Shown here piece by piece: positions 47,821 through 59,399 of a stretch of DNA of 64,000 nt. Source of the stretch: Atrina japonica (lineage: Eukaryota > Mollusca > Bivalvia > Pterioida > Pinnidae); NCBI GenBank assembly GCA_030159075.1, contig BROG01000812.1, forward strand, positions 62,001 through 126,000, given 5' to 3'. The position numbers were made by a program, and so were the translations under genes. The notes under the pieces are model-generated. The model saw only the letters and a list, made by a program, of their open reading frames with translations. It made no database searches and was not told the DNA's origin. Numbering within the stretch: the stretch's first letter is position 1; each line of letters opens with the position of its first letter.

Positions 47821-50800
47821 TTAAGTCAACCAATATAAATTATTTATACCTTCTTGCCAATCAGTGCAGAAGATTTTTGTATCTTTAATGATTTAAATCT
47901 AAATAAAATATCTCGTTAAACTGAATACAGCTTAAGGTAATGATTCTTTACGTTTTCTTCTATAAAACTAATATTTTGTGTCAATTTCAATAATGCGGGT
48001 TACACGAATCACCAAACATATATAAGCGGTTTCCTTTGATGTTTACCTGATGCTTTTTATATTCATGCACCCACGCTGGTGTGTGGCTTGATATTAAAAG
48101 TATTACTTACGGGGATTCAAGGAGTTTTAATAAATATTATAGAAACACAACAACAGAAAAACTTACTTTTTAAAGTTCGAAGCGGAAAGGCAAAAGTCAA
48201 TCGATCATCTCTCAAGATGAAAAGATAAATTAAAAAAATGTACGTGACGTGGGTAGATATAAACTGGGTTCAAAGACAATCAATCAAGCTTTAAACCTAC
48301 AGCTGCATATTTCAATCTTCCCGTAGAGTCTTATTCTATTCATTGATTGAGTGTTAAAAGCAAACGCATCGTAAACAAAGGCTCTAGGTTCGATTCTCGG
48401 AACGATAAAACATGAGAATATATCACCTGTTCTTTCGCTGGGTGTTTCTAGTACGTGAAATATATGCCAATGGTCACGTGTCAGAGTATGCGTGGCGCTA
48501 TGAAAACCTCTCGTCAAAGTTTTAGGCACTTCATTTGATGACGTCATTACATAAGTGATAAGTTCTTGACGACACATAGCATGAAAAAGTCAGTTACCTT
48601 ATAAAACTGAGGGCATGGCATGAAGTCAAACCAGGACAGTGTAAACATATTGCTAGCCAATCAGAATTCGAGTTTCAGTGACGAGCTTGTTCAAAGTGCG
48701 GTTAAGATTGATCCTTCGATTTTTATCTACAAATGTTTTATATACTTAATATCAAGAACACTCAAAGCGATGTAAATAGTATATAGCGCTATTTTCATCC
48801 GAGTGCCGTCTTTAATGACGACGAAATTTTAAAAAAACCGAAACTAATAGTATTTTAGTTCATCGAATCGTTTTGTGACAGATAAAAAATGAATATTTTA
48901 TGATAGAATTTTATGATAGTAATAAATCAATAATAACTTGTGTGAGAGATTTTTATCTCACATGCAGACCGAAGTCAACATATTGGGATACATCACGTGA
49001 CCAAGGTTGCCTTGATTCTATCAGATTTTTCTTCGTTTTCATTTAGTGAGTATACATGGGTCCGAAATTGCCAAATTTACTCAATACTCAAGCTTAGACC
49101 GCCTTTTATATGATTTTACAATGAAAACATTAAACACTCATATTTTATGCTACATTTCGATATTTTTTTTTTCATCGTTTCAAATAAATGATGAAAATTA
49201 ATGCTCATTTGAAGAGGAAAGAACCCCGTTACGAAGTACTCGGGAAGAGATTATCAGCCTTCAGCAAGTAAACTGGCAAACTCTCTTACAAAAATCACTG
49301 CACCTGCACTGACCTGAAGTGAGCGGAGACTCATTGGTTTAAAGCGCATGCTCCAACCACTCAGACACGGAGACCCCCCTCAATGACTGACATACAATTT
49401 TGTCGAAGTGTGTTGCCCCTGGCACTGTATTTGATGTACATGTATACGCGAGGGATTTTTATATCAACGTAGTAGTTACATGCTATAAGCAAAATTCCAG
49501 AAATTAAAAACTATATTAAGGATAATGTCAAATGACGTCACCATTCTACTGTGATTTGTCCATTTTGACAGTGGAATCGATTGGCATCTTTCTAAGACCT
49601 GTAGGATGTAACCTTTACACCAATGGAGTTATTGGTAATGGATAACCAATATGTTACTCAAACCTCTTGTATATTAACAAATTTTCGGTATAAATCACAA
49701 GGTCTGTCGATACTGTATCGACATCTCACAGGATTTTTCTCAAACACAGTTTGTATCTTCCATAGTTTTTAGTGGGAAAGACCAAACATTCCAACTTGTC
49801 GTCAAATTACAATATTGTCTGGTACAGGTCTACCAAGATCAGCTGGCATATGTTTGCAAAGACGGCGAGTCAAATTAGATCAAAACAAGTGTGACAGGCT
49901 AGTTGTCGACATAAAAAATATATCAGAGCTACTATAATGCAAAGAATCTAAGCAAAGCAAACTTGTCATCTGTCCATCCCTTTTTGGAAAATAGACAGTA
50001 TTGTTTTTATTTCTGACAGAACCCGGATGTGCCATTTAGTAGACCTGCACATCCACACAATTATCTGACGAGTTGTGACAGAAATGTGCCTCCTGAATTA
50101 TCAGAATAATGTGAAATTTCGTGTCATAATTAACATTGAATTACCTTTACAATCTTAATTATAAATTGAGTAAGTCAATACATACAGTACCCTCCAAAAT
50201 CAAATACACACCAGACGAAATGGGATGATTAATTATTTTGACAGTAAAAAGGCAACCATTATCTATATATCTTAATAAATTCCTGTGATTTCATTGGTCA
50301 ATTATAAGTGAGTATTTCCAACTGACTCCAATTTCCTAGCAGCGATATATAAAGTTCCTAGAAAGACAATACTTTTCATGGAGATTTTAAAAATATTACA
50401 TGCGCAAAAAAACAATAATGCGGAAATGGTTCTTTTTCGTCAAGTGTTGTAATCTCTGTTCACACTACATATATCACGTAAAAGTTTTAATGTCGATTGA
50501 AATGTGCGCAACCAAATAGGCTTTTCTTAGTTGTTTCATTACATTCCGTTTTGTGGGAAAAGTTTGTACTCAAATCACGAGACTTCAACAGAAATGTGAC
50601 CCAAATAATTTCCGGTTTCGAACTGTTTACATTGACGACATACTATCACGACGAACCGTGACGTACCGGAAGCATTAAAAAAATGTCTGTTGAAATTATG
50701 TCGACGCAGACGTAATGTTTTTGATTATATGCATATTTTCTTGAATATAGTGAATCAGTGGTCATCTGAACAGATTCAACCAATCTATACGACTTGAAAA

Positions 50801-52265
50801 ATGGAATGAAATTCGGAATTACATGAAAAAGAAGGTACATATAATCTGATTGACAAATGTAATATAAATATCCGTATGAAAAGAATTTCTGGTCGATGGC
50901 TTTTCAATATAACTTGATTTTTGCACTTCCCTTTATCCGCTTTGTGATTCCATGTAAAAGACTTTTAAGTGGGTACATGTTTTTAATCGCCACTGTATGT
51001 AATTATGTTTACCGTGACTAAAACAGTATAATTGTCTGACACAGACAACAGTTTTGTGAACCTTGATGCCCTTAGCTTCTTTCATTGCATTTATTTACTT
51101 TGTTAAGAATCTACAATTAAAAACAAAACAATTTTCGAATTTTCGCCTATCGTCGGTGTTTGTAAAAAATGTTAATTGTCGAGAAAATGTTGCAAAAATA
51201 GTTATTTCGAAATAACATTTGTCAAAAATATCGGACAGAATTATTCCAGTGTTTGTGATATTTGATTAATATGCGAGTATTAATTTTTCCAAAAATGAGT
51301 ATCGATGTTCCATTGTTTTACGTCCAGTCTAGTTAAAACTGCCTATCCCTCATCGCTCCTGTTCTCTTATATGTCTACAGCCCTAGATACGCAACATACC
51401 AGAAAACGGGAGCGATTGTTTTACTTCTAATACAGGAGATAGGAATTTTTAAACACTGGAGAGACCGTCAAATTGCCGTATGTATGATTTATAGTTCGTC
51501 TTTATGTACAAACTATGTCATTTCACCTTGGTCAATACCATACAAAATGAGTTAGTCACTAAATTCATTTTCGTTTTATGAAATTAAATCGCCAATTTGT
51601 GTTGGCAGTTGGGACTATCGTCAGTTTCAAGCACTGCAATCGATTTATAGATTAAAGACAAGAGGGGCTTTGGTTTTATTGCATAACATCATTTGATAAA
51701 TAGTTTTACACAAATATTGAAGTAATGCCTTTGTCCATAGTTACATGTTGTTCAATTACGTCATATCGGTCAGTTAATGATTCTCTGTTAATATTATAGT
51801 ATAGTATAGTACTATACTAATTGATAACCGACTCTTGAATGAATTCTGTATGAAGTCATGGATATATATTCATGTTTATACGTATATATATCCACAAGCT
51901 AGGGGTCCCAGGATACAAAACGCACTAAAAGTAAATTCATGAAAAGTTGTATGAAATCAACAACTGTTTAACATAAATATCGAATAAGAAATAAATGAAG
52001 AGAAATACACTAGAATACAGTGTTGTGTATAATGAACTGAAGTCAGCGAAGATATAAACCAAACTTGAATGTACAAACTGAATTTTTCATCCATGTCAAG
52101 TTAGGTAACATTTGTTTCACCTGTTTCAGATGAAAAAAATTGAAAACGTTTAACGATGGACAGACGGCTCGTACGCAAAGTTTTGACAACTATTGCTTAG
52201 TGTAAAAGGTGAGTTAAAGGGAGAAGCTAAAGTAGATTATAAAAAAGAATTGTAAGTCAAAAATA
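47821..52265. other. Intergenic, mostly unassigned
   Basis: Apart from a SINE at 49195-49380, a tRNA-like fragment near 48350-48410 (GGTTCGATTCTCGG as a B box, no complete tRNA) and a segment around 51390 resembling 59275 (CAGAAAACGGGAGCG), I see no gene or repeat here. Confidence 0.5.
49195..49380 (-). mobile_element. tRNA-derived SINE, 3' end missing
   Basis: On the - strand: head GGGGGGTCTCCGTGTCTGAG, then TTTAAACCAATGAGTCTCCG, and core AGTTTGCCAGTTTACTTGCT. The GGCGTAAAAC tail is absent. Confidence 0.7.
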
Positions 52266-52454
52266 CATACCGTAGAATCTTGCCTACAGACCACTGCGAA
52301 TTTCAGACCACAGAAAATCAGTCTCTTGAAATTTTTCGTAATGAATATTTAACGCGTACAATACTCTCATTAATGAGGCCACCTCTGTTATCAGACCACT
52401 TTGAGTCAGTCAGTTATGTTTGCTTCAGCAATAGCGAAGTTTCACTGTATAGTT
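52266..52454. mobile_element. pogo-like MITE related to the satellites
   Basis: The left part GTAGAATCTTGCCTACAGAC and the right part AGCGAAGTTTCACTGTATAG are diverged inverted ends of the CAGTGGAACCT type. Inside, TCAGACCACTTTGAGTCAGT CAG is one satellite unit. This is a single-unit relative of the arrays at 5.6 and 26 kb. An open frame of 97 codons across it is incidental. Confidence 0.6.
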
Positions 52455-52789
52455 TTATTCGTTCTATCGTTTCACGTCCAATAATGACTTCCGCTGATAA
52501 AATCATTATTTCCTTTCAATACATTCTGAACAATATGTTTATACAAACAAACACAATTTATATACATTTATGAATGGTTTTATACGGCACGCCCTACTTT
52601 ACATACATATTAGAGAGGGGTGTCTCATGACAACAGCGGAAGGTTTAGAATGCATTTGAAAGCTGACTAATTTTCGTACAAAAGTGTTGTCTCAGCTATA
52701 CGTGCTTATAATTACAAAACAACAAATAACAGACAGACAAGTAAATAAACATGAATGAATTAATAAATAATAAATGTAAATATATAGAG

Positions 52790-53022
52790 ATGCACCTACA
52801 TTATCTACAGATTGACAGACAGACAGATAGATAGATGGACTGACAGATAATAGATAGATAAATAATTATATAATTTTTAGATAGATATTGTTTGTTTGTC
52901 AAAAAGGTGTTTTATGGCACACTCAACATTGTTTTCAGTCGCATGGTGGAGGCCAGTTTATTTTGTTCATCTTTTATCCTATTAATATAATTTATATGAT
53001 TTGAAAAAATATACATACATAC

Positions 53023-53106
<84 letters not shown>
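52790..53106. repeat. GACA/GATA tract, SINE fragment and (TA)n
   Basis: A short GACAGACAGATAGATAG tract lies at 52813-52862. An antisense SINE 3' end (GTTTTATGGCACACTCAACA, GCATGGTGGAGGCCAGTTTA) lies at 52905-52962. About 40 TA units fill 53026-53106. Confidence 0.85.
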
Positions 53107-53107
<1 letters not shown>

Positions 53108-54005
53108 GTTATCACTTATGTCTCACCTTCGTATTTACTATGAGCAATCGTTCTTTATAAGTTCATTCTTTGTCTAATTCCCGATATCTTTTTACACCCA
53201 GTGTTAATCCTTTGTCTGTATATAGCGATCTCCAAGGCGACCTTTAAAATGTAATAAAAATAAATGTCAAACACAAAATAACACTAAAGTTCTTCACATA
53301 CACATAATACGAAATAATGTTCTTTACATTCGAAAATAGAAGTGCGATTTACTGTATGCAATTAGATCAATAATGTCGGAAGGATCGTCAGGGTTATTTG
53401 TTGTCCAATTTTATTCCTTTTTTACTCCCACATTGCTACATGGACTTTTTTCTCCCCCACACTGAAAAATCCGGTGCCTCAATGTTAATCCGATGAATGT
53501 AGCAAGCACCTGTTGTGTGTATCCATAATACTGATATTTAACACTTAACATATGAGATCGACGAGAAATTGACATGACAGATAATTGTCAAGTCTTGTTC
53601 CTATGCTTGTTCAACGGATCATTCCTTTTGCCGACCCATGCGATATGAAACATTATGGACCATGGTTCGCAGATAAGAGCCGCATTTCACTTTTTAAAGG
53701 ACTTTGATTACAGGCCGGTATTCTAATAGCGACTTCTTGAATACTGTTTGTGTTATCTATGTAAAGGGGAAATATGTGTCTATCTTATTTTGAGTTCCGC
53801 CTCGAGAAGTGTCAAGCTTAGATATTTTCAATAGTTGACTTAAAAGTTTTAAAATTTCTCCTACGCTAAAGGATTACATATTAAATAATTACTATTTTGT
53901 TGACGTTGTTTATGAAAGAGATTACTTTTGCGATATCTAAATATAGGTTACCATGTTTTCTGTTGAAGAAATACGAAAAATAATTATCATTTTTTTTATG
54001 AATAG

Positions 54006-54239
54006 ATCGACTTTTTGCGGATCAATGATTTAATGTGTATTGAGGTGTATACAGGTAAGGCCAGTATTGAGTATATTTGTATAGACTACCCTAAAAAGAG
54101 CAACGTACAAACCAGCAATCTGATATCAGGGGCGGATCAGAATTTTGTGACAGTAGATCAAGACTTATTAAGAGTGATGAGAGGGGTTGTGAACTGTCCA
54201 AGTCCTGTAGATCTTCATGCAATATATGTGCCTATATAA
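54006..54239 (+). CDS. Candidate exon(s), unknown protein
   Basis: After TTTTTTTATGAATAG (possible acceptor) an open frame reads IDFLRINDLMCIEVYT and meets ACAG/GTAAGG at 54054/54055. This could be a donor; the split codon then fits the acceptor at 57856. Alternatively the frame continues GKASIEYICIDYPKKSNVQT to LHAIYVPI and a stop at 54239, as a terminal exon. The sequence is protein-like but I recognise no family. Treat as a lead only. Confidence 0.22.
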   Translation: MDFLRINDLMCIEVYTGKASIEYICIDYPKKSNVQTSNLISGADQNFVTVDQDLLRVMRGVVNCPSPVDLHAIYVPI

Positions 54240-54281
54240 GGGTTACATAACAAAGCCGCAGGTAAATCTAGTAACAATGGA

Positions 54282-54283
<2 letters not shown>

Positions 54284-54375
<92 letters not shown>
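54284..54375. repeat. (CT)n microsatellite
   Basis: About 45 CT units. Confidence 0.98.
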
Positions 54376-54376
<1 letters not shown>

Positions 54377-54567
54377 AGGGAGGACCATCACTCACGTGCT
54401 TGCCAGTTTGGTATTCTGGGTATATTACAGAACATGGGGAATTTCTAAAGTACGCATTCCGGACGTAGTTTTAGCTCTTATGATGATGCCAAATTTATTC
54501 TCGTTTGCTGCGTGATTAAGTTTCTTATCTCGTGTTTTCGAGCTCCTGTAACCTGTATCAATTGAAT

Positions 54568-54695
54568 TATGTGGGGAAGTTTGCCAGTTTACTTACAGAA
54601 GGCCGGTGGAATTTTAGGCCGAGTCCCCCTGCCATAGAAAACTGGCCGTCATCGTATGAGTAATTGTGGCCGAAAACGCGGGAGTTAATAAGAAA
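54568..54695 (+). mobile_element. SINE core fragment
   Basis: GGGGAAGTTTGCCAGTTTAC, AGAAGGCCGGTGGAATTTTA and AAAACTGGCCGTCATCGTAT are the SINE core. The tRNA head and the standard tail are missing. Confidence 0.7.
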
Positions 54696-55563
54696 ACCTT
54701 GAATTAGGAAGATAGTCTCTTGGATAAGCTTTTAAATCGAGGTCACGTGCAACGGTAGACGTTTTCACGTTAACGTGGCACTTTAAAGGACCAATGACTG
54801 CAATGACATTTGTACATAGAACAGGTCAAATGATTTCTCAATAGAAGTTAAAAAATTTTGGTGAAAAGCTAGACATTATTAAAAGAGATCTTTGAATAAT
54901 TTAAGATATCAAAATTAGGTAACTATTTTGTCGGAGTACCACCCCCCCCCCTTCCCATTGACGTCGTGTCCCTTCTTTACAGCCAGCCATTGCATTCAAT
55001 TAAAAAATGGCTTATTGATAAAAGACTATAGACTTGTACATTTGTCAAAAGCGAAAACATGTTTATAGTAATGTTTTATTTTAAAGCTCATTGCGATGTC
55101 ATTTCGAAAACAAAACATACAATCTAAAACGCTGTAAATCTTTTGTGGCAATGTAATAGACGCTCAATAGCTTCACGAACGACAGCAATTATCACATTGT
55201 TTCACAAAGGTTGAGCAAATAATAAAGGTAAACTTGTAATCCGGAAACGCACGTCCGATCGATTACCGTTTGTTTCTGTTTTTTATGTGGCTCTCGATAA
55301 TGATAGCAAATTACTCATATCTTGTTTGTCACGGTACTAAATCGATAAATTGCTATAGAATGTGTGTCATTCTATATGCACTAAAATAAATATCACGGGC
55401 GCGGATCCATATATTTTATAAACTGACGAAACTCTTTTTTAATGGGGTGGTCAACTGAGGGTGAAGATTTTATCTGTTTTTCTTTATGTAAATCAGGGTG
55501 GACATTGGGTGGATTAAACGACATTATTTTACCAATTATCGTTTATAAATATTTTGGAAAAGA

Positions 55564-56310
55564 AACTGCACTGTTATAGCGACATCGTCACGCAAGTGTT
55601 CACACATTGACATTATAACACTACCATGACCCTGGTATAAACACCACTGCACTGTTATATAGACATCTTAACGCTAATGTCCGCACATTGACATTATAAC
55701 ACTACCATGACCCTGGTATTAACACCACTGCACTGTTATATAGACATCTTAACGCTGGTGTCCGCACATTGACATTATAACACTACCATGACCCTGGTAT
55801 TAACACCACTGCACTGTTATATAGACATCTTAACGCTGGTGTCCGCACATTGACATTATAACACTACCATGACCCTGGTATTAACACCACTGCACTGTTA
55901 TATAGACATCTTAACGCTGGTGTCCGCACATTGACATTATAACACTACCATGACCCTGGTATAAACACCACTGCACTGTTATATAGACATCTTAACGCTG
56001 GTGTCCGCACATTGACATTATAACACTACCATGACCCTGGTATTAACACCACTGCACTGTTATATAGACATCTTAACGCTGGTGTCCGCACATTGACATT
56101 ATAACACTACCTTGACTCTGGTATAAACACCACTGCACTGTTATATAGACATCTTAACGCTGGTGTCCGCACATTGACATTATAACACTACCATGACCCT
56201 GGTATAAACACCACTGCACTGTTATATAGACATCTTAACGCTGGTGTCCGCACATTGACATTATAACACTACCTTGACTCTGGTATTAACACCACTGCAC
56301 TGCTATATCG
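55564..56310 (+). repeat. 81 bp minisatellite, 9 units
   Basis: Unit: CACTGCACTGTTATATAGAC, ATCTTAACGCTGGTGTCCGC, ACATTGACATTATAACACTA, CCATGACCCTGGTATTAACAC. Two alternating variants occur (TATTAA/TATAAA; CCATGACC/CTTGACT). The last quarter resembles the 20 bp unit of the adjoining array. Confidence 0.95.
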
Positions 56311-57620
56311 ACATCATGTCAACACCATGACTTTTGCATCAACACCAAGACGTTCTCGTCAACTGTATTATACTTGTATCAACACCATGGCCTTCATGTC
56401 AACACCGTGGTTCTTGCATCAACACCATGACCATCTTCTCAAAGTATGACTTTATATCCATATCATGACCCTCGTGTCAACACCATGACACTTGTATCAA
56501 CATCATGATCCTCTTGTCAACACCATTACTCTTGTGCCAACATCATTACCCTCTTCTCAAACCATGACACTTGTATCCACATGACTCTTGTAGCAACATC
56601 ACCCTCTTTTCAACTCCACGTTCCTCGTGTCAACACCATGACCCTTGTATCAACACCATGACCCTTGTATATACACCATGACCCTTGAATGAACACCATG
56701 ACCCTTGTATCAACACCATGACCCTTGTTTCAACACCATGACCCTTGTATATACACCATGACCCTTGTTTCAACACCATGACCATTGTATATACACCATG
56801 ACCCTTGTATCAACACCATGACCCTTGTATCAACACCATGACCCTCTTATCAACAACAGGGACCCGTTTTACGAAAGTCAGTTGTCCTAAATCCTTAGTC
56901 CAATCGCTTAGTCCCATGACAATTACAGCTAAGATTTCGGAATTTTGTTTAACGAGCCCCAGGCCTCTTGTCAACAAAATACCCTCTTGTCAGTACCATG
57001 ACCTTCAAGTCAACAACATGACTCTTGTGTCAACATCATGACCCTCTTGTCAACATCATTATTCTTGTATCAACATCATGACCTTCGTGTCAACATCAAG
57101 ACCTTCTTGTGTCAACATCATGACAATTGTATCAATACTATTACCCTATTCTCAAACCATGACACTTGTATCAACACGATGAACCTTGTAGCAAGACCAT
57201 GACCTCTTGTCAACAACATAACCCTCGTGTCAACACCATCACCCTTGTATCAACAAAACGACCCTGTTGTCAACACCATGGCCCTTTTCTCAAACCATGT
57301 CCCTTGTATCAACATGATGGCCCACTTTTCAACACCATGACCCTCCTGTCAAAAACATGACTCTTGGATCAACACCATGACCCTTGTGTCACCACCATTG
57401 CCCTCTTCACAACATCATGACTCTTATATCACCGCCATTACCCTCGTGTTAACACCATGACCCTGTATCAACACCAATACCCTCTTCTCAAACCATTACA
57501 CTTGTATCCCCATGATGATCCTTGTATCAACACCATGATCCTTGTATCAAAACCATGACCCTGACCTTCATATCAACACCATGACCCTTTTGTCAACACC
57601 ATGACCTTTGTGTCAACACC
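56311..57620 (+). repeat. Degenerate minisatellite, ~20 bp unit, with a MITE inside
   Basis: Over 50 imperfect copies of CAACACCATGACCCTTGTAT. Open frames of 64-78 codons are artefacts. At about 56857-56965 the array is broken by GGGACCCGTTTTACGAAAGT ... TTGTTTAACGAGCCCC, whose ends are partly inverted and look like a MITE. Confidence 0.9.
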
Positions 57621-57855
57621 AGGATACATGTACTTTTATCACCACGACAACAAAAAGGTTTTCTCGCAATGGTAACACCGTGATACTGAAAAACCGCTTA
57701 CAATTAGCAAATGTAAAAAAGTCCAAACGGTAAAAACGTGCTTAAAAAGTTTTTATGACATCATCCTTTGTGTTTTTTGTGGTTTATTTTTAATATTGTA
57801 CAGGTATCTACAGGTAAATGTTGAATAGATGAATATAGTTTTTACTTGTTTTCAG

Positions 57856-58067
57856 ACTCTGTACGGAATTACAAAAATACAAATGTTAACCAGGAAAGTC
57901 AGGCGATTAATGTGACTCAAGGTTCTAAACGAAAACATGAGAATGAATTTGAATATGTGCGTAAAACTAAACATTTCGATTTGATTAAAATCGGGAAAGG
58001 GGATTTAAGAATTATCATCCCATTATACAATTTTTGGTGGAAATATTACAGAATGTTTGAAGATTGA
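57856..58067 (+). CDS. Candidate 3'-terminal exon, unknown protein
   Basis: Follows a good acceptor (TTTTTACTTGTTTTCAG). With a phase-1 partner it reads DSVRNYKNTNVNQESQAINV, a basic stretch GSKRKHENEFEYVRKTK that could be a nuclear localisation signal, then IIIPLYNFWWKYYRMFED and a stop. AATAAA lies 124 bp after the stop. No domain recognised. The possible partner donor is at 54055. Low support, but better splice and poly(A) context than most open frames here. Confidence 0.33.
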
Positions 58068-58190
58068 AATGTGTTTGTTTTTTCATTTTTGTTCAGATGA
58101 TAGCTCCGCTGTGGAACAGCTAAAATCCATTCATCTATTTCAGACATTTTGAAATATTACAAAAAGATTTACTTGACAACCGAACCAGTG

Positions 58191-58196
58191 AATAAA
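58191..58196 (+). promoter_or_regulatory. Possible poly(A) signal AATAAA
   Basis: 124 bp after the stop of the candidate exon at 57856-58067. The hexamer is common by chance in AT-rich DNA. Confidence 0.3.
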
Positions 58197-58491
58197 GGAA
58201 TTTCACTGGTAAAAGAAATTTTTGTACTAGTCTTTATATACATATAATTGAAATGAAATGAAATGAAATGAAAACTACTGGTCATTTGGACCAGTTATCA
58301 GATAGATTTCACCGGAGTTTAGTAAAATTTACCGGTTTTCTGGTAATACTGATGAATAGCGGATAGCTGTTGAATAGGGCTAATCTATAGTCATCTATTC
58401 AACCTGTAGATACCTGTAGAATAGTAAAACTAAACCAGCAAAAACACAAGGATTATGTCATCAATTTTTAAGTTAATTTCCTCATGAAGAT

Positions 58492-58665
58492 ATTATAAAC
58501 ATAATACTAAAGTTATAATGCTCAAGACGATTGTTTTTGTCAATTAGAGCTCCAATTTTAAATGATTTTTTTAAAAAGAAAGTGGTATCAGACAATGCCA
58601 AACAATAAATCTAAACATATAGCCAAAATCCGTCTAAGAGTAATATCTAAGACATCATTTACCAT
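58492..58665 (-). repeat. R1 fragment, antisense
   Basis: ATAAACATAATACTAAAGTT, ATGCTCAAGACGATTGTTTT and AAATCCGTCTAAGAGTAATA follow the R1 reverse complement. Confidence 0.65.
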
Positions 58666-58927
58666 GTATCTGGTACAGATGAGACATATTTAAACTTATT
58701 GTTTCTGTTATATTTCATCATCAGATTTATCACTAAATTATATATTCATGTTGAAACTTGCCACATTTCCTGTGTCAATCTCCTCAATATCTAGTACATC
58801 ACTTAATACAGTATATGTATCTGGTACATATCAGACACCTTTACATTCTGTTCAACTTTTCGGTGTTGTTTTGATGAAAGTCCTAATCATAAATTGGGGA
58901 ACAGTAAAGGGTTATTTTTGTTAGTTT

Positions 58928-59040
58928 GATAAATCACTCAATGGTGTTAAATAGTAGAGAGAACAACACCTCTCTCGGGTCTTTGGCCCTTGAGTGTTCT
59001 TATGTTCTCTGTACTATTCAACACCATCTATTGATTTATC
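58928..59040. repeat. Foldback hairpin, 38 nt arms
   Basis: Left arm GATAAATCACTCAATGGTGT and TAAATAGTAGAGAGAACA; right arm TGTTCTCTGTACTATTCAAC and ACCATCTATTGATTTATC. The arms pair with few mismatches around a 37 nt loop. Probably a small MITE. Confidence 0.8.
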
Positions 59041-59399
59041 TATTACATAAATATTTCGTGAGTATATCAATTTCCTGGAATCACGCCGTGACGGCCATAT
59101 TGCTCTATCCCCAGTCTAATTATAAACCGATCTTTCGCCAATCACATTTTCTGATATCTGTCGCGTACATGATCTAACGCGTAAGTTGCATTTTCATTAT
59201 TTGAAATTAACACACCTACGAGATTATCCGCATGTGACCCCATAAGGGATTGTTCAGATCCTATACGTGACATATCAGAAAACGGGAGCGTTTAGAGATT
59301 AAACTGCTCCATTCGAACTCAATAACACATCCCTGGTAATTGCACTATTTCACATGGTGGCGGAGTTGTCAAAGCGTTATTTCTATATTATAAAGGTAC

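Noticed and set aside
48345..48410. tRNA-like segment with GGTTCGATTCTCGG
   Set aside because: A possible old tRNA-derived repeat, but no cloverleaf could be completed.
56805..57360. Frames rich in His/Asp/Thr
   Set aside because: Translation of the 20 bp minisatellite.
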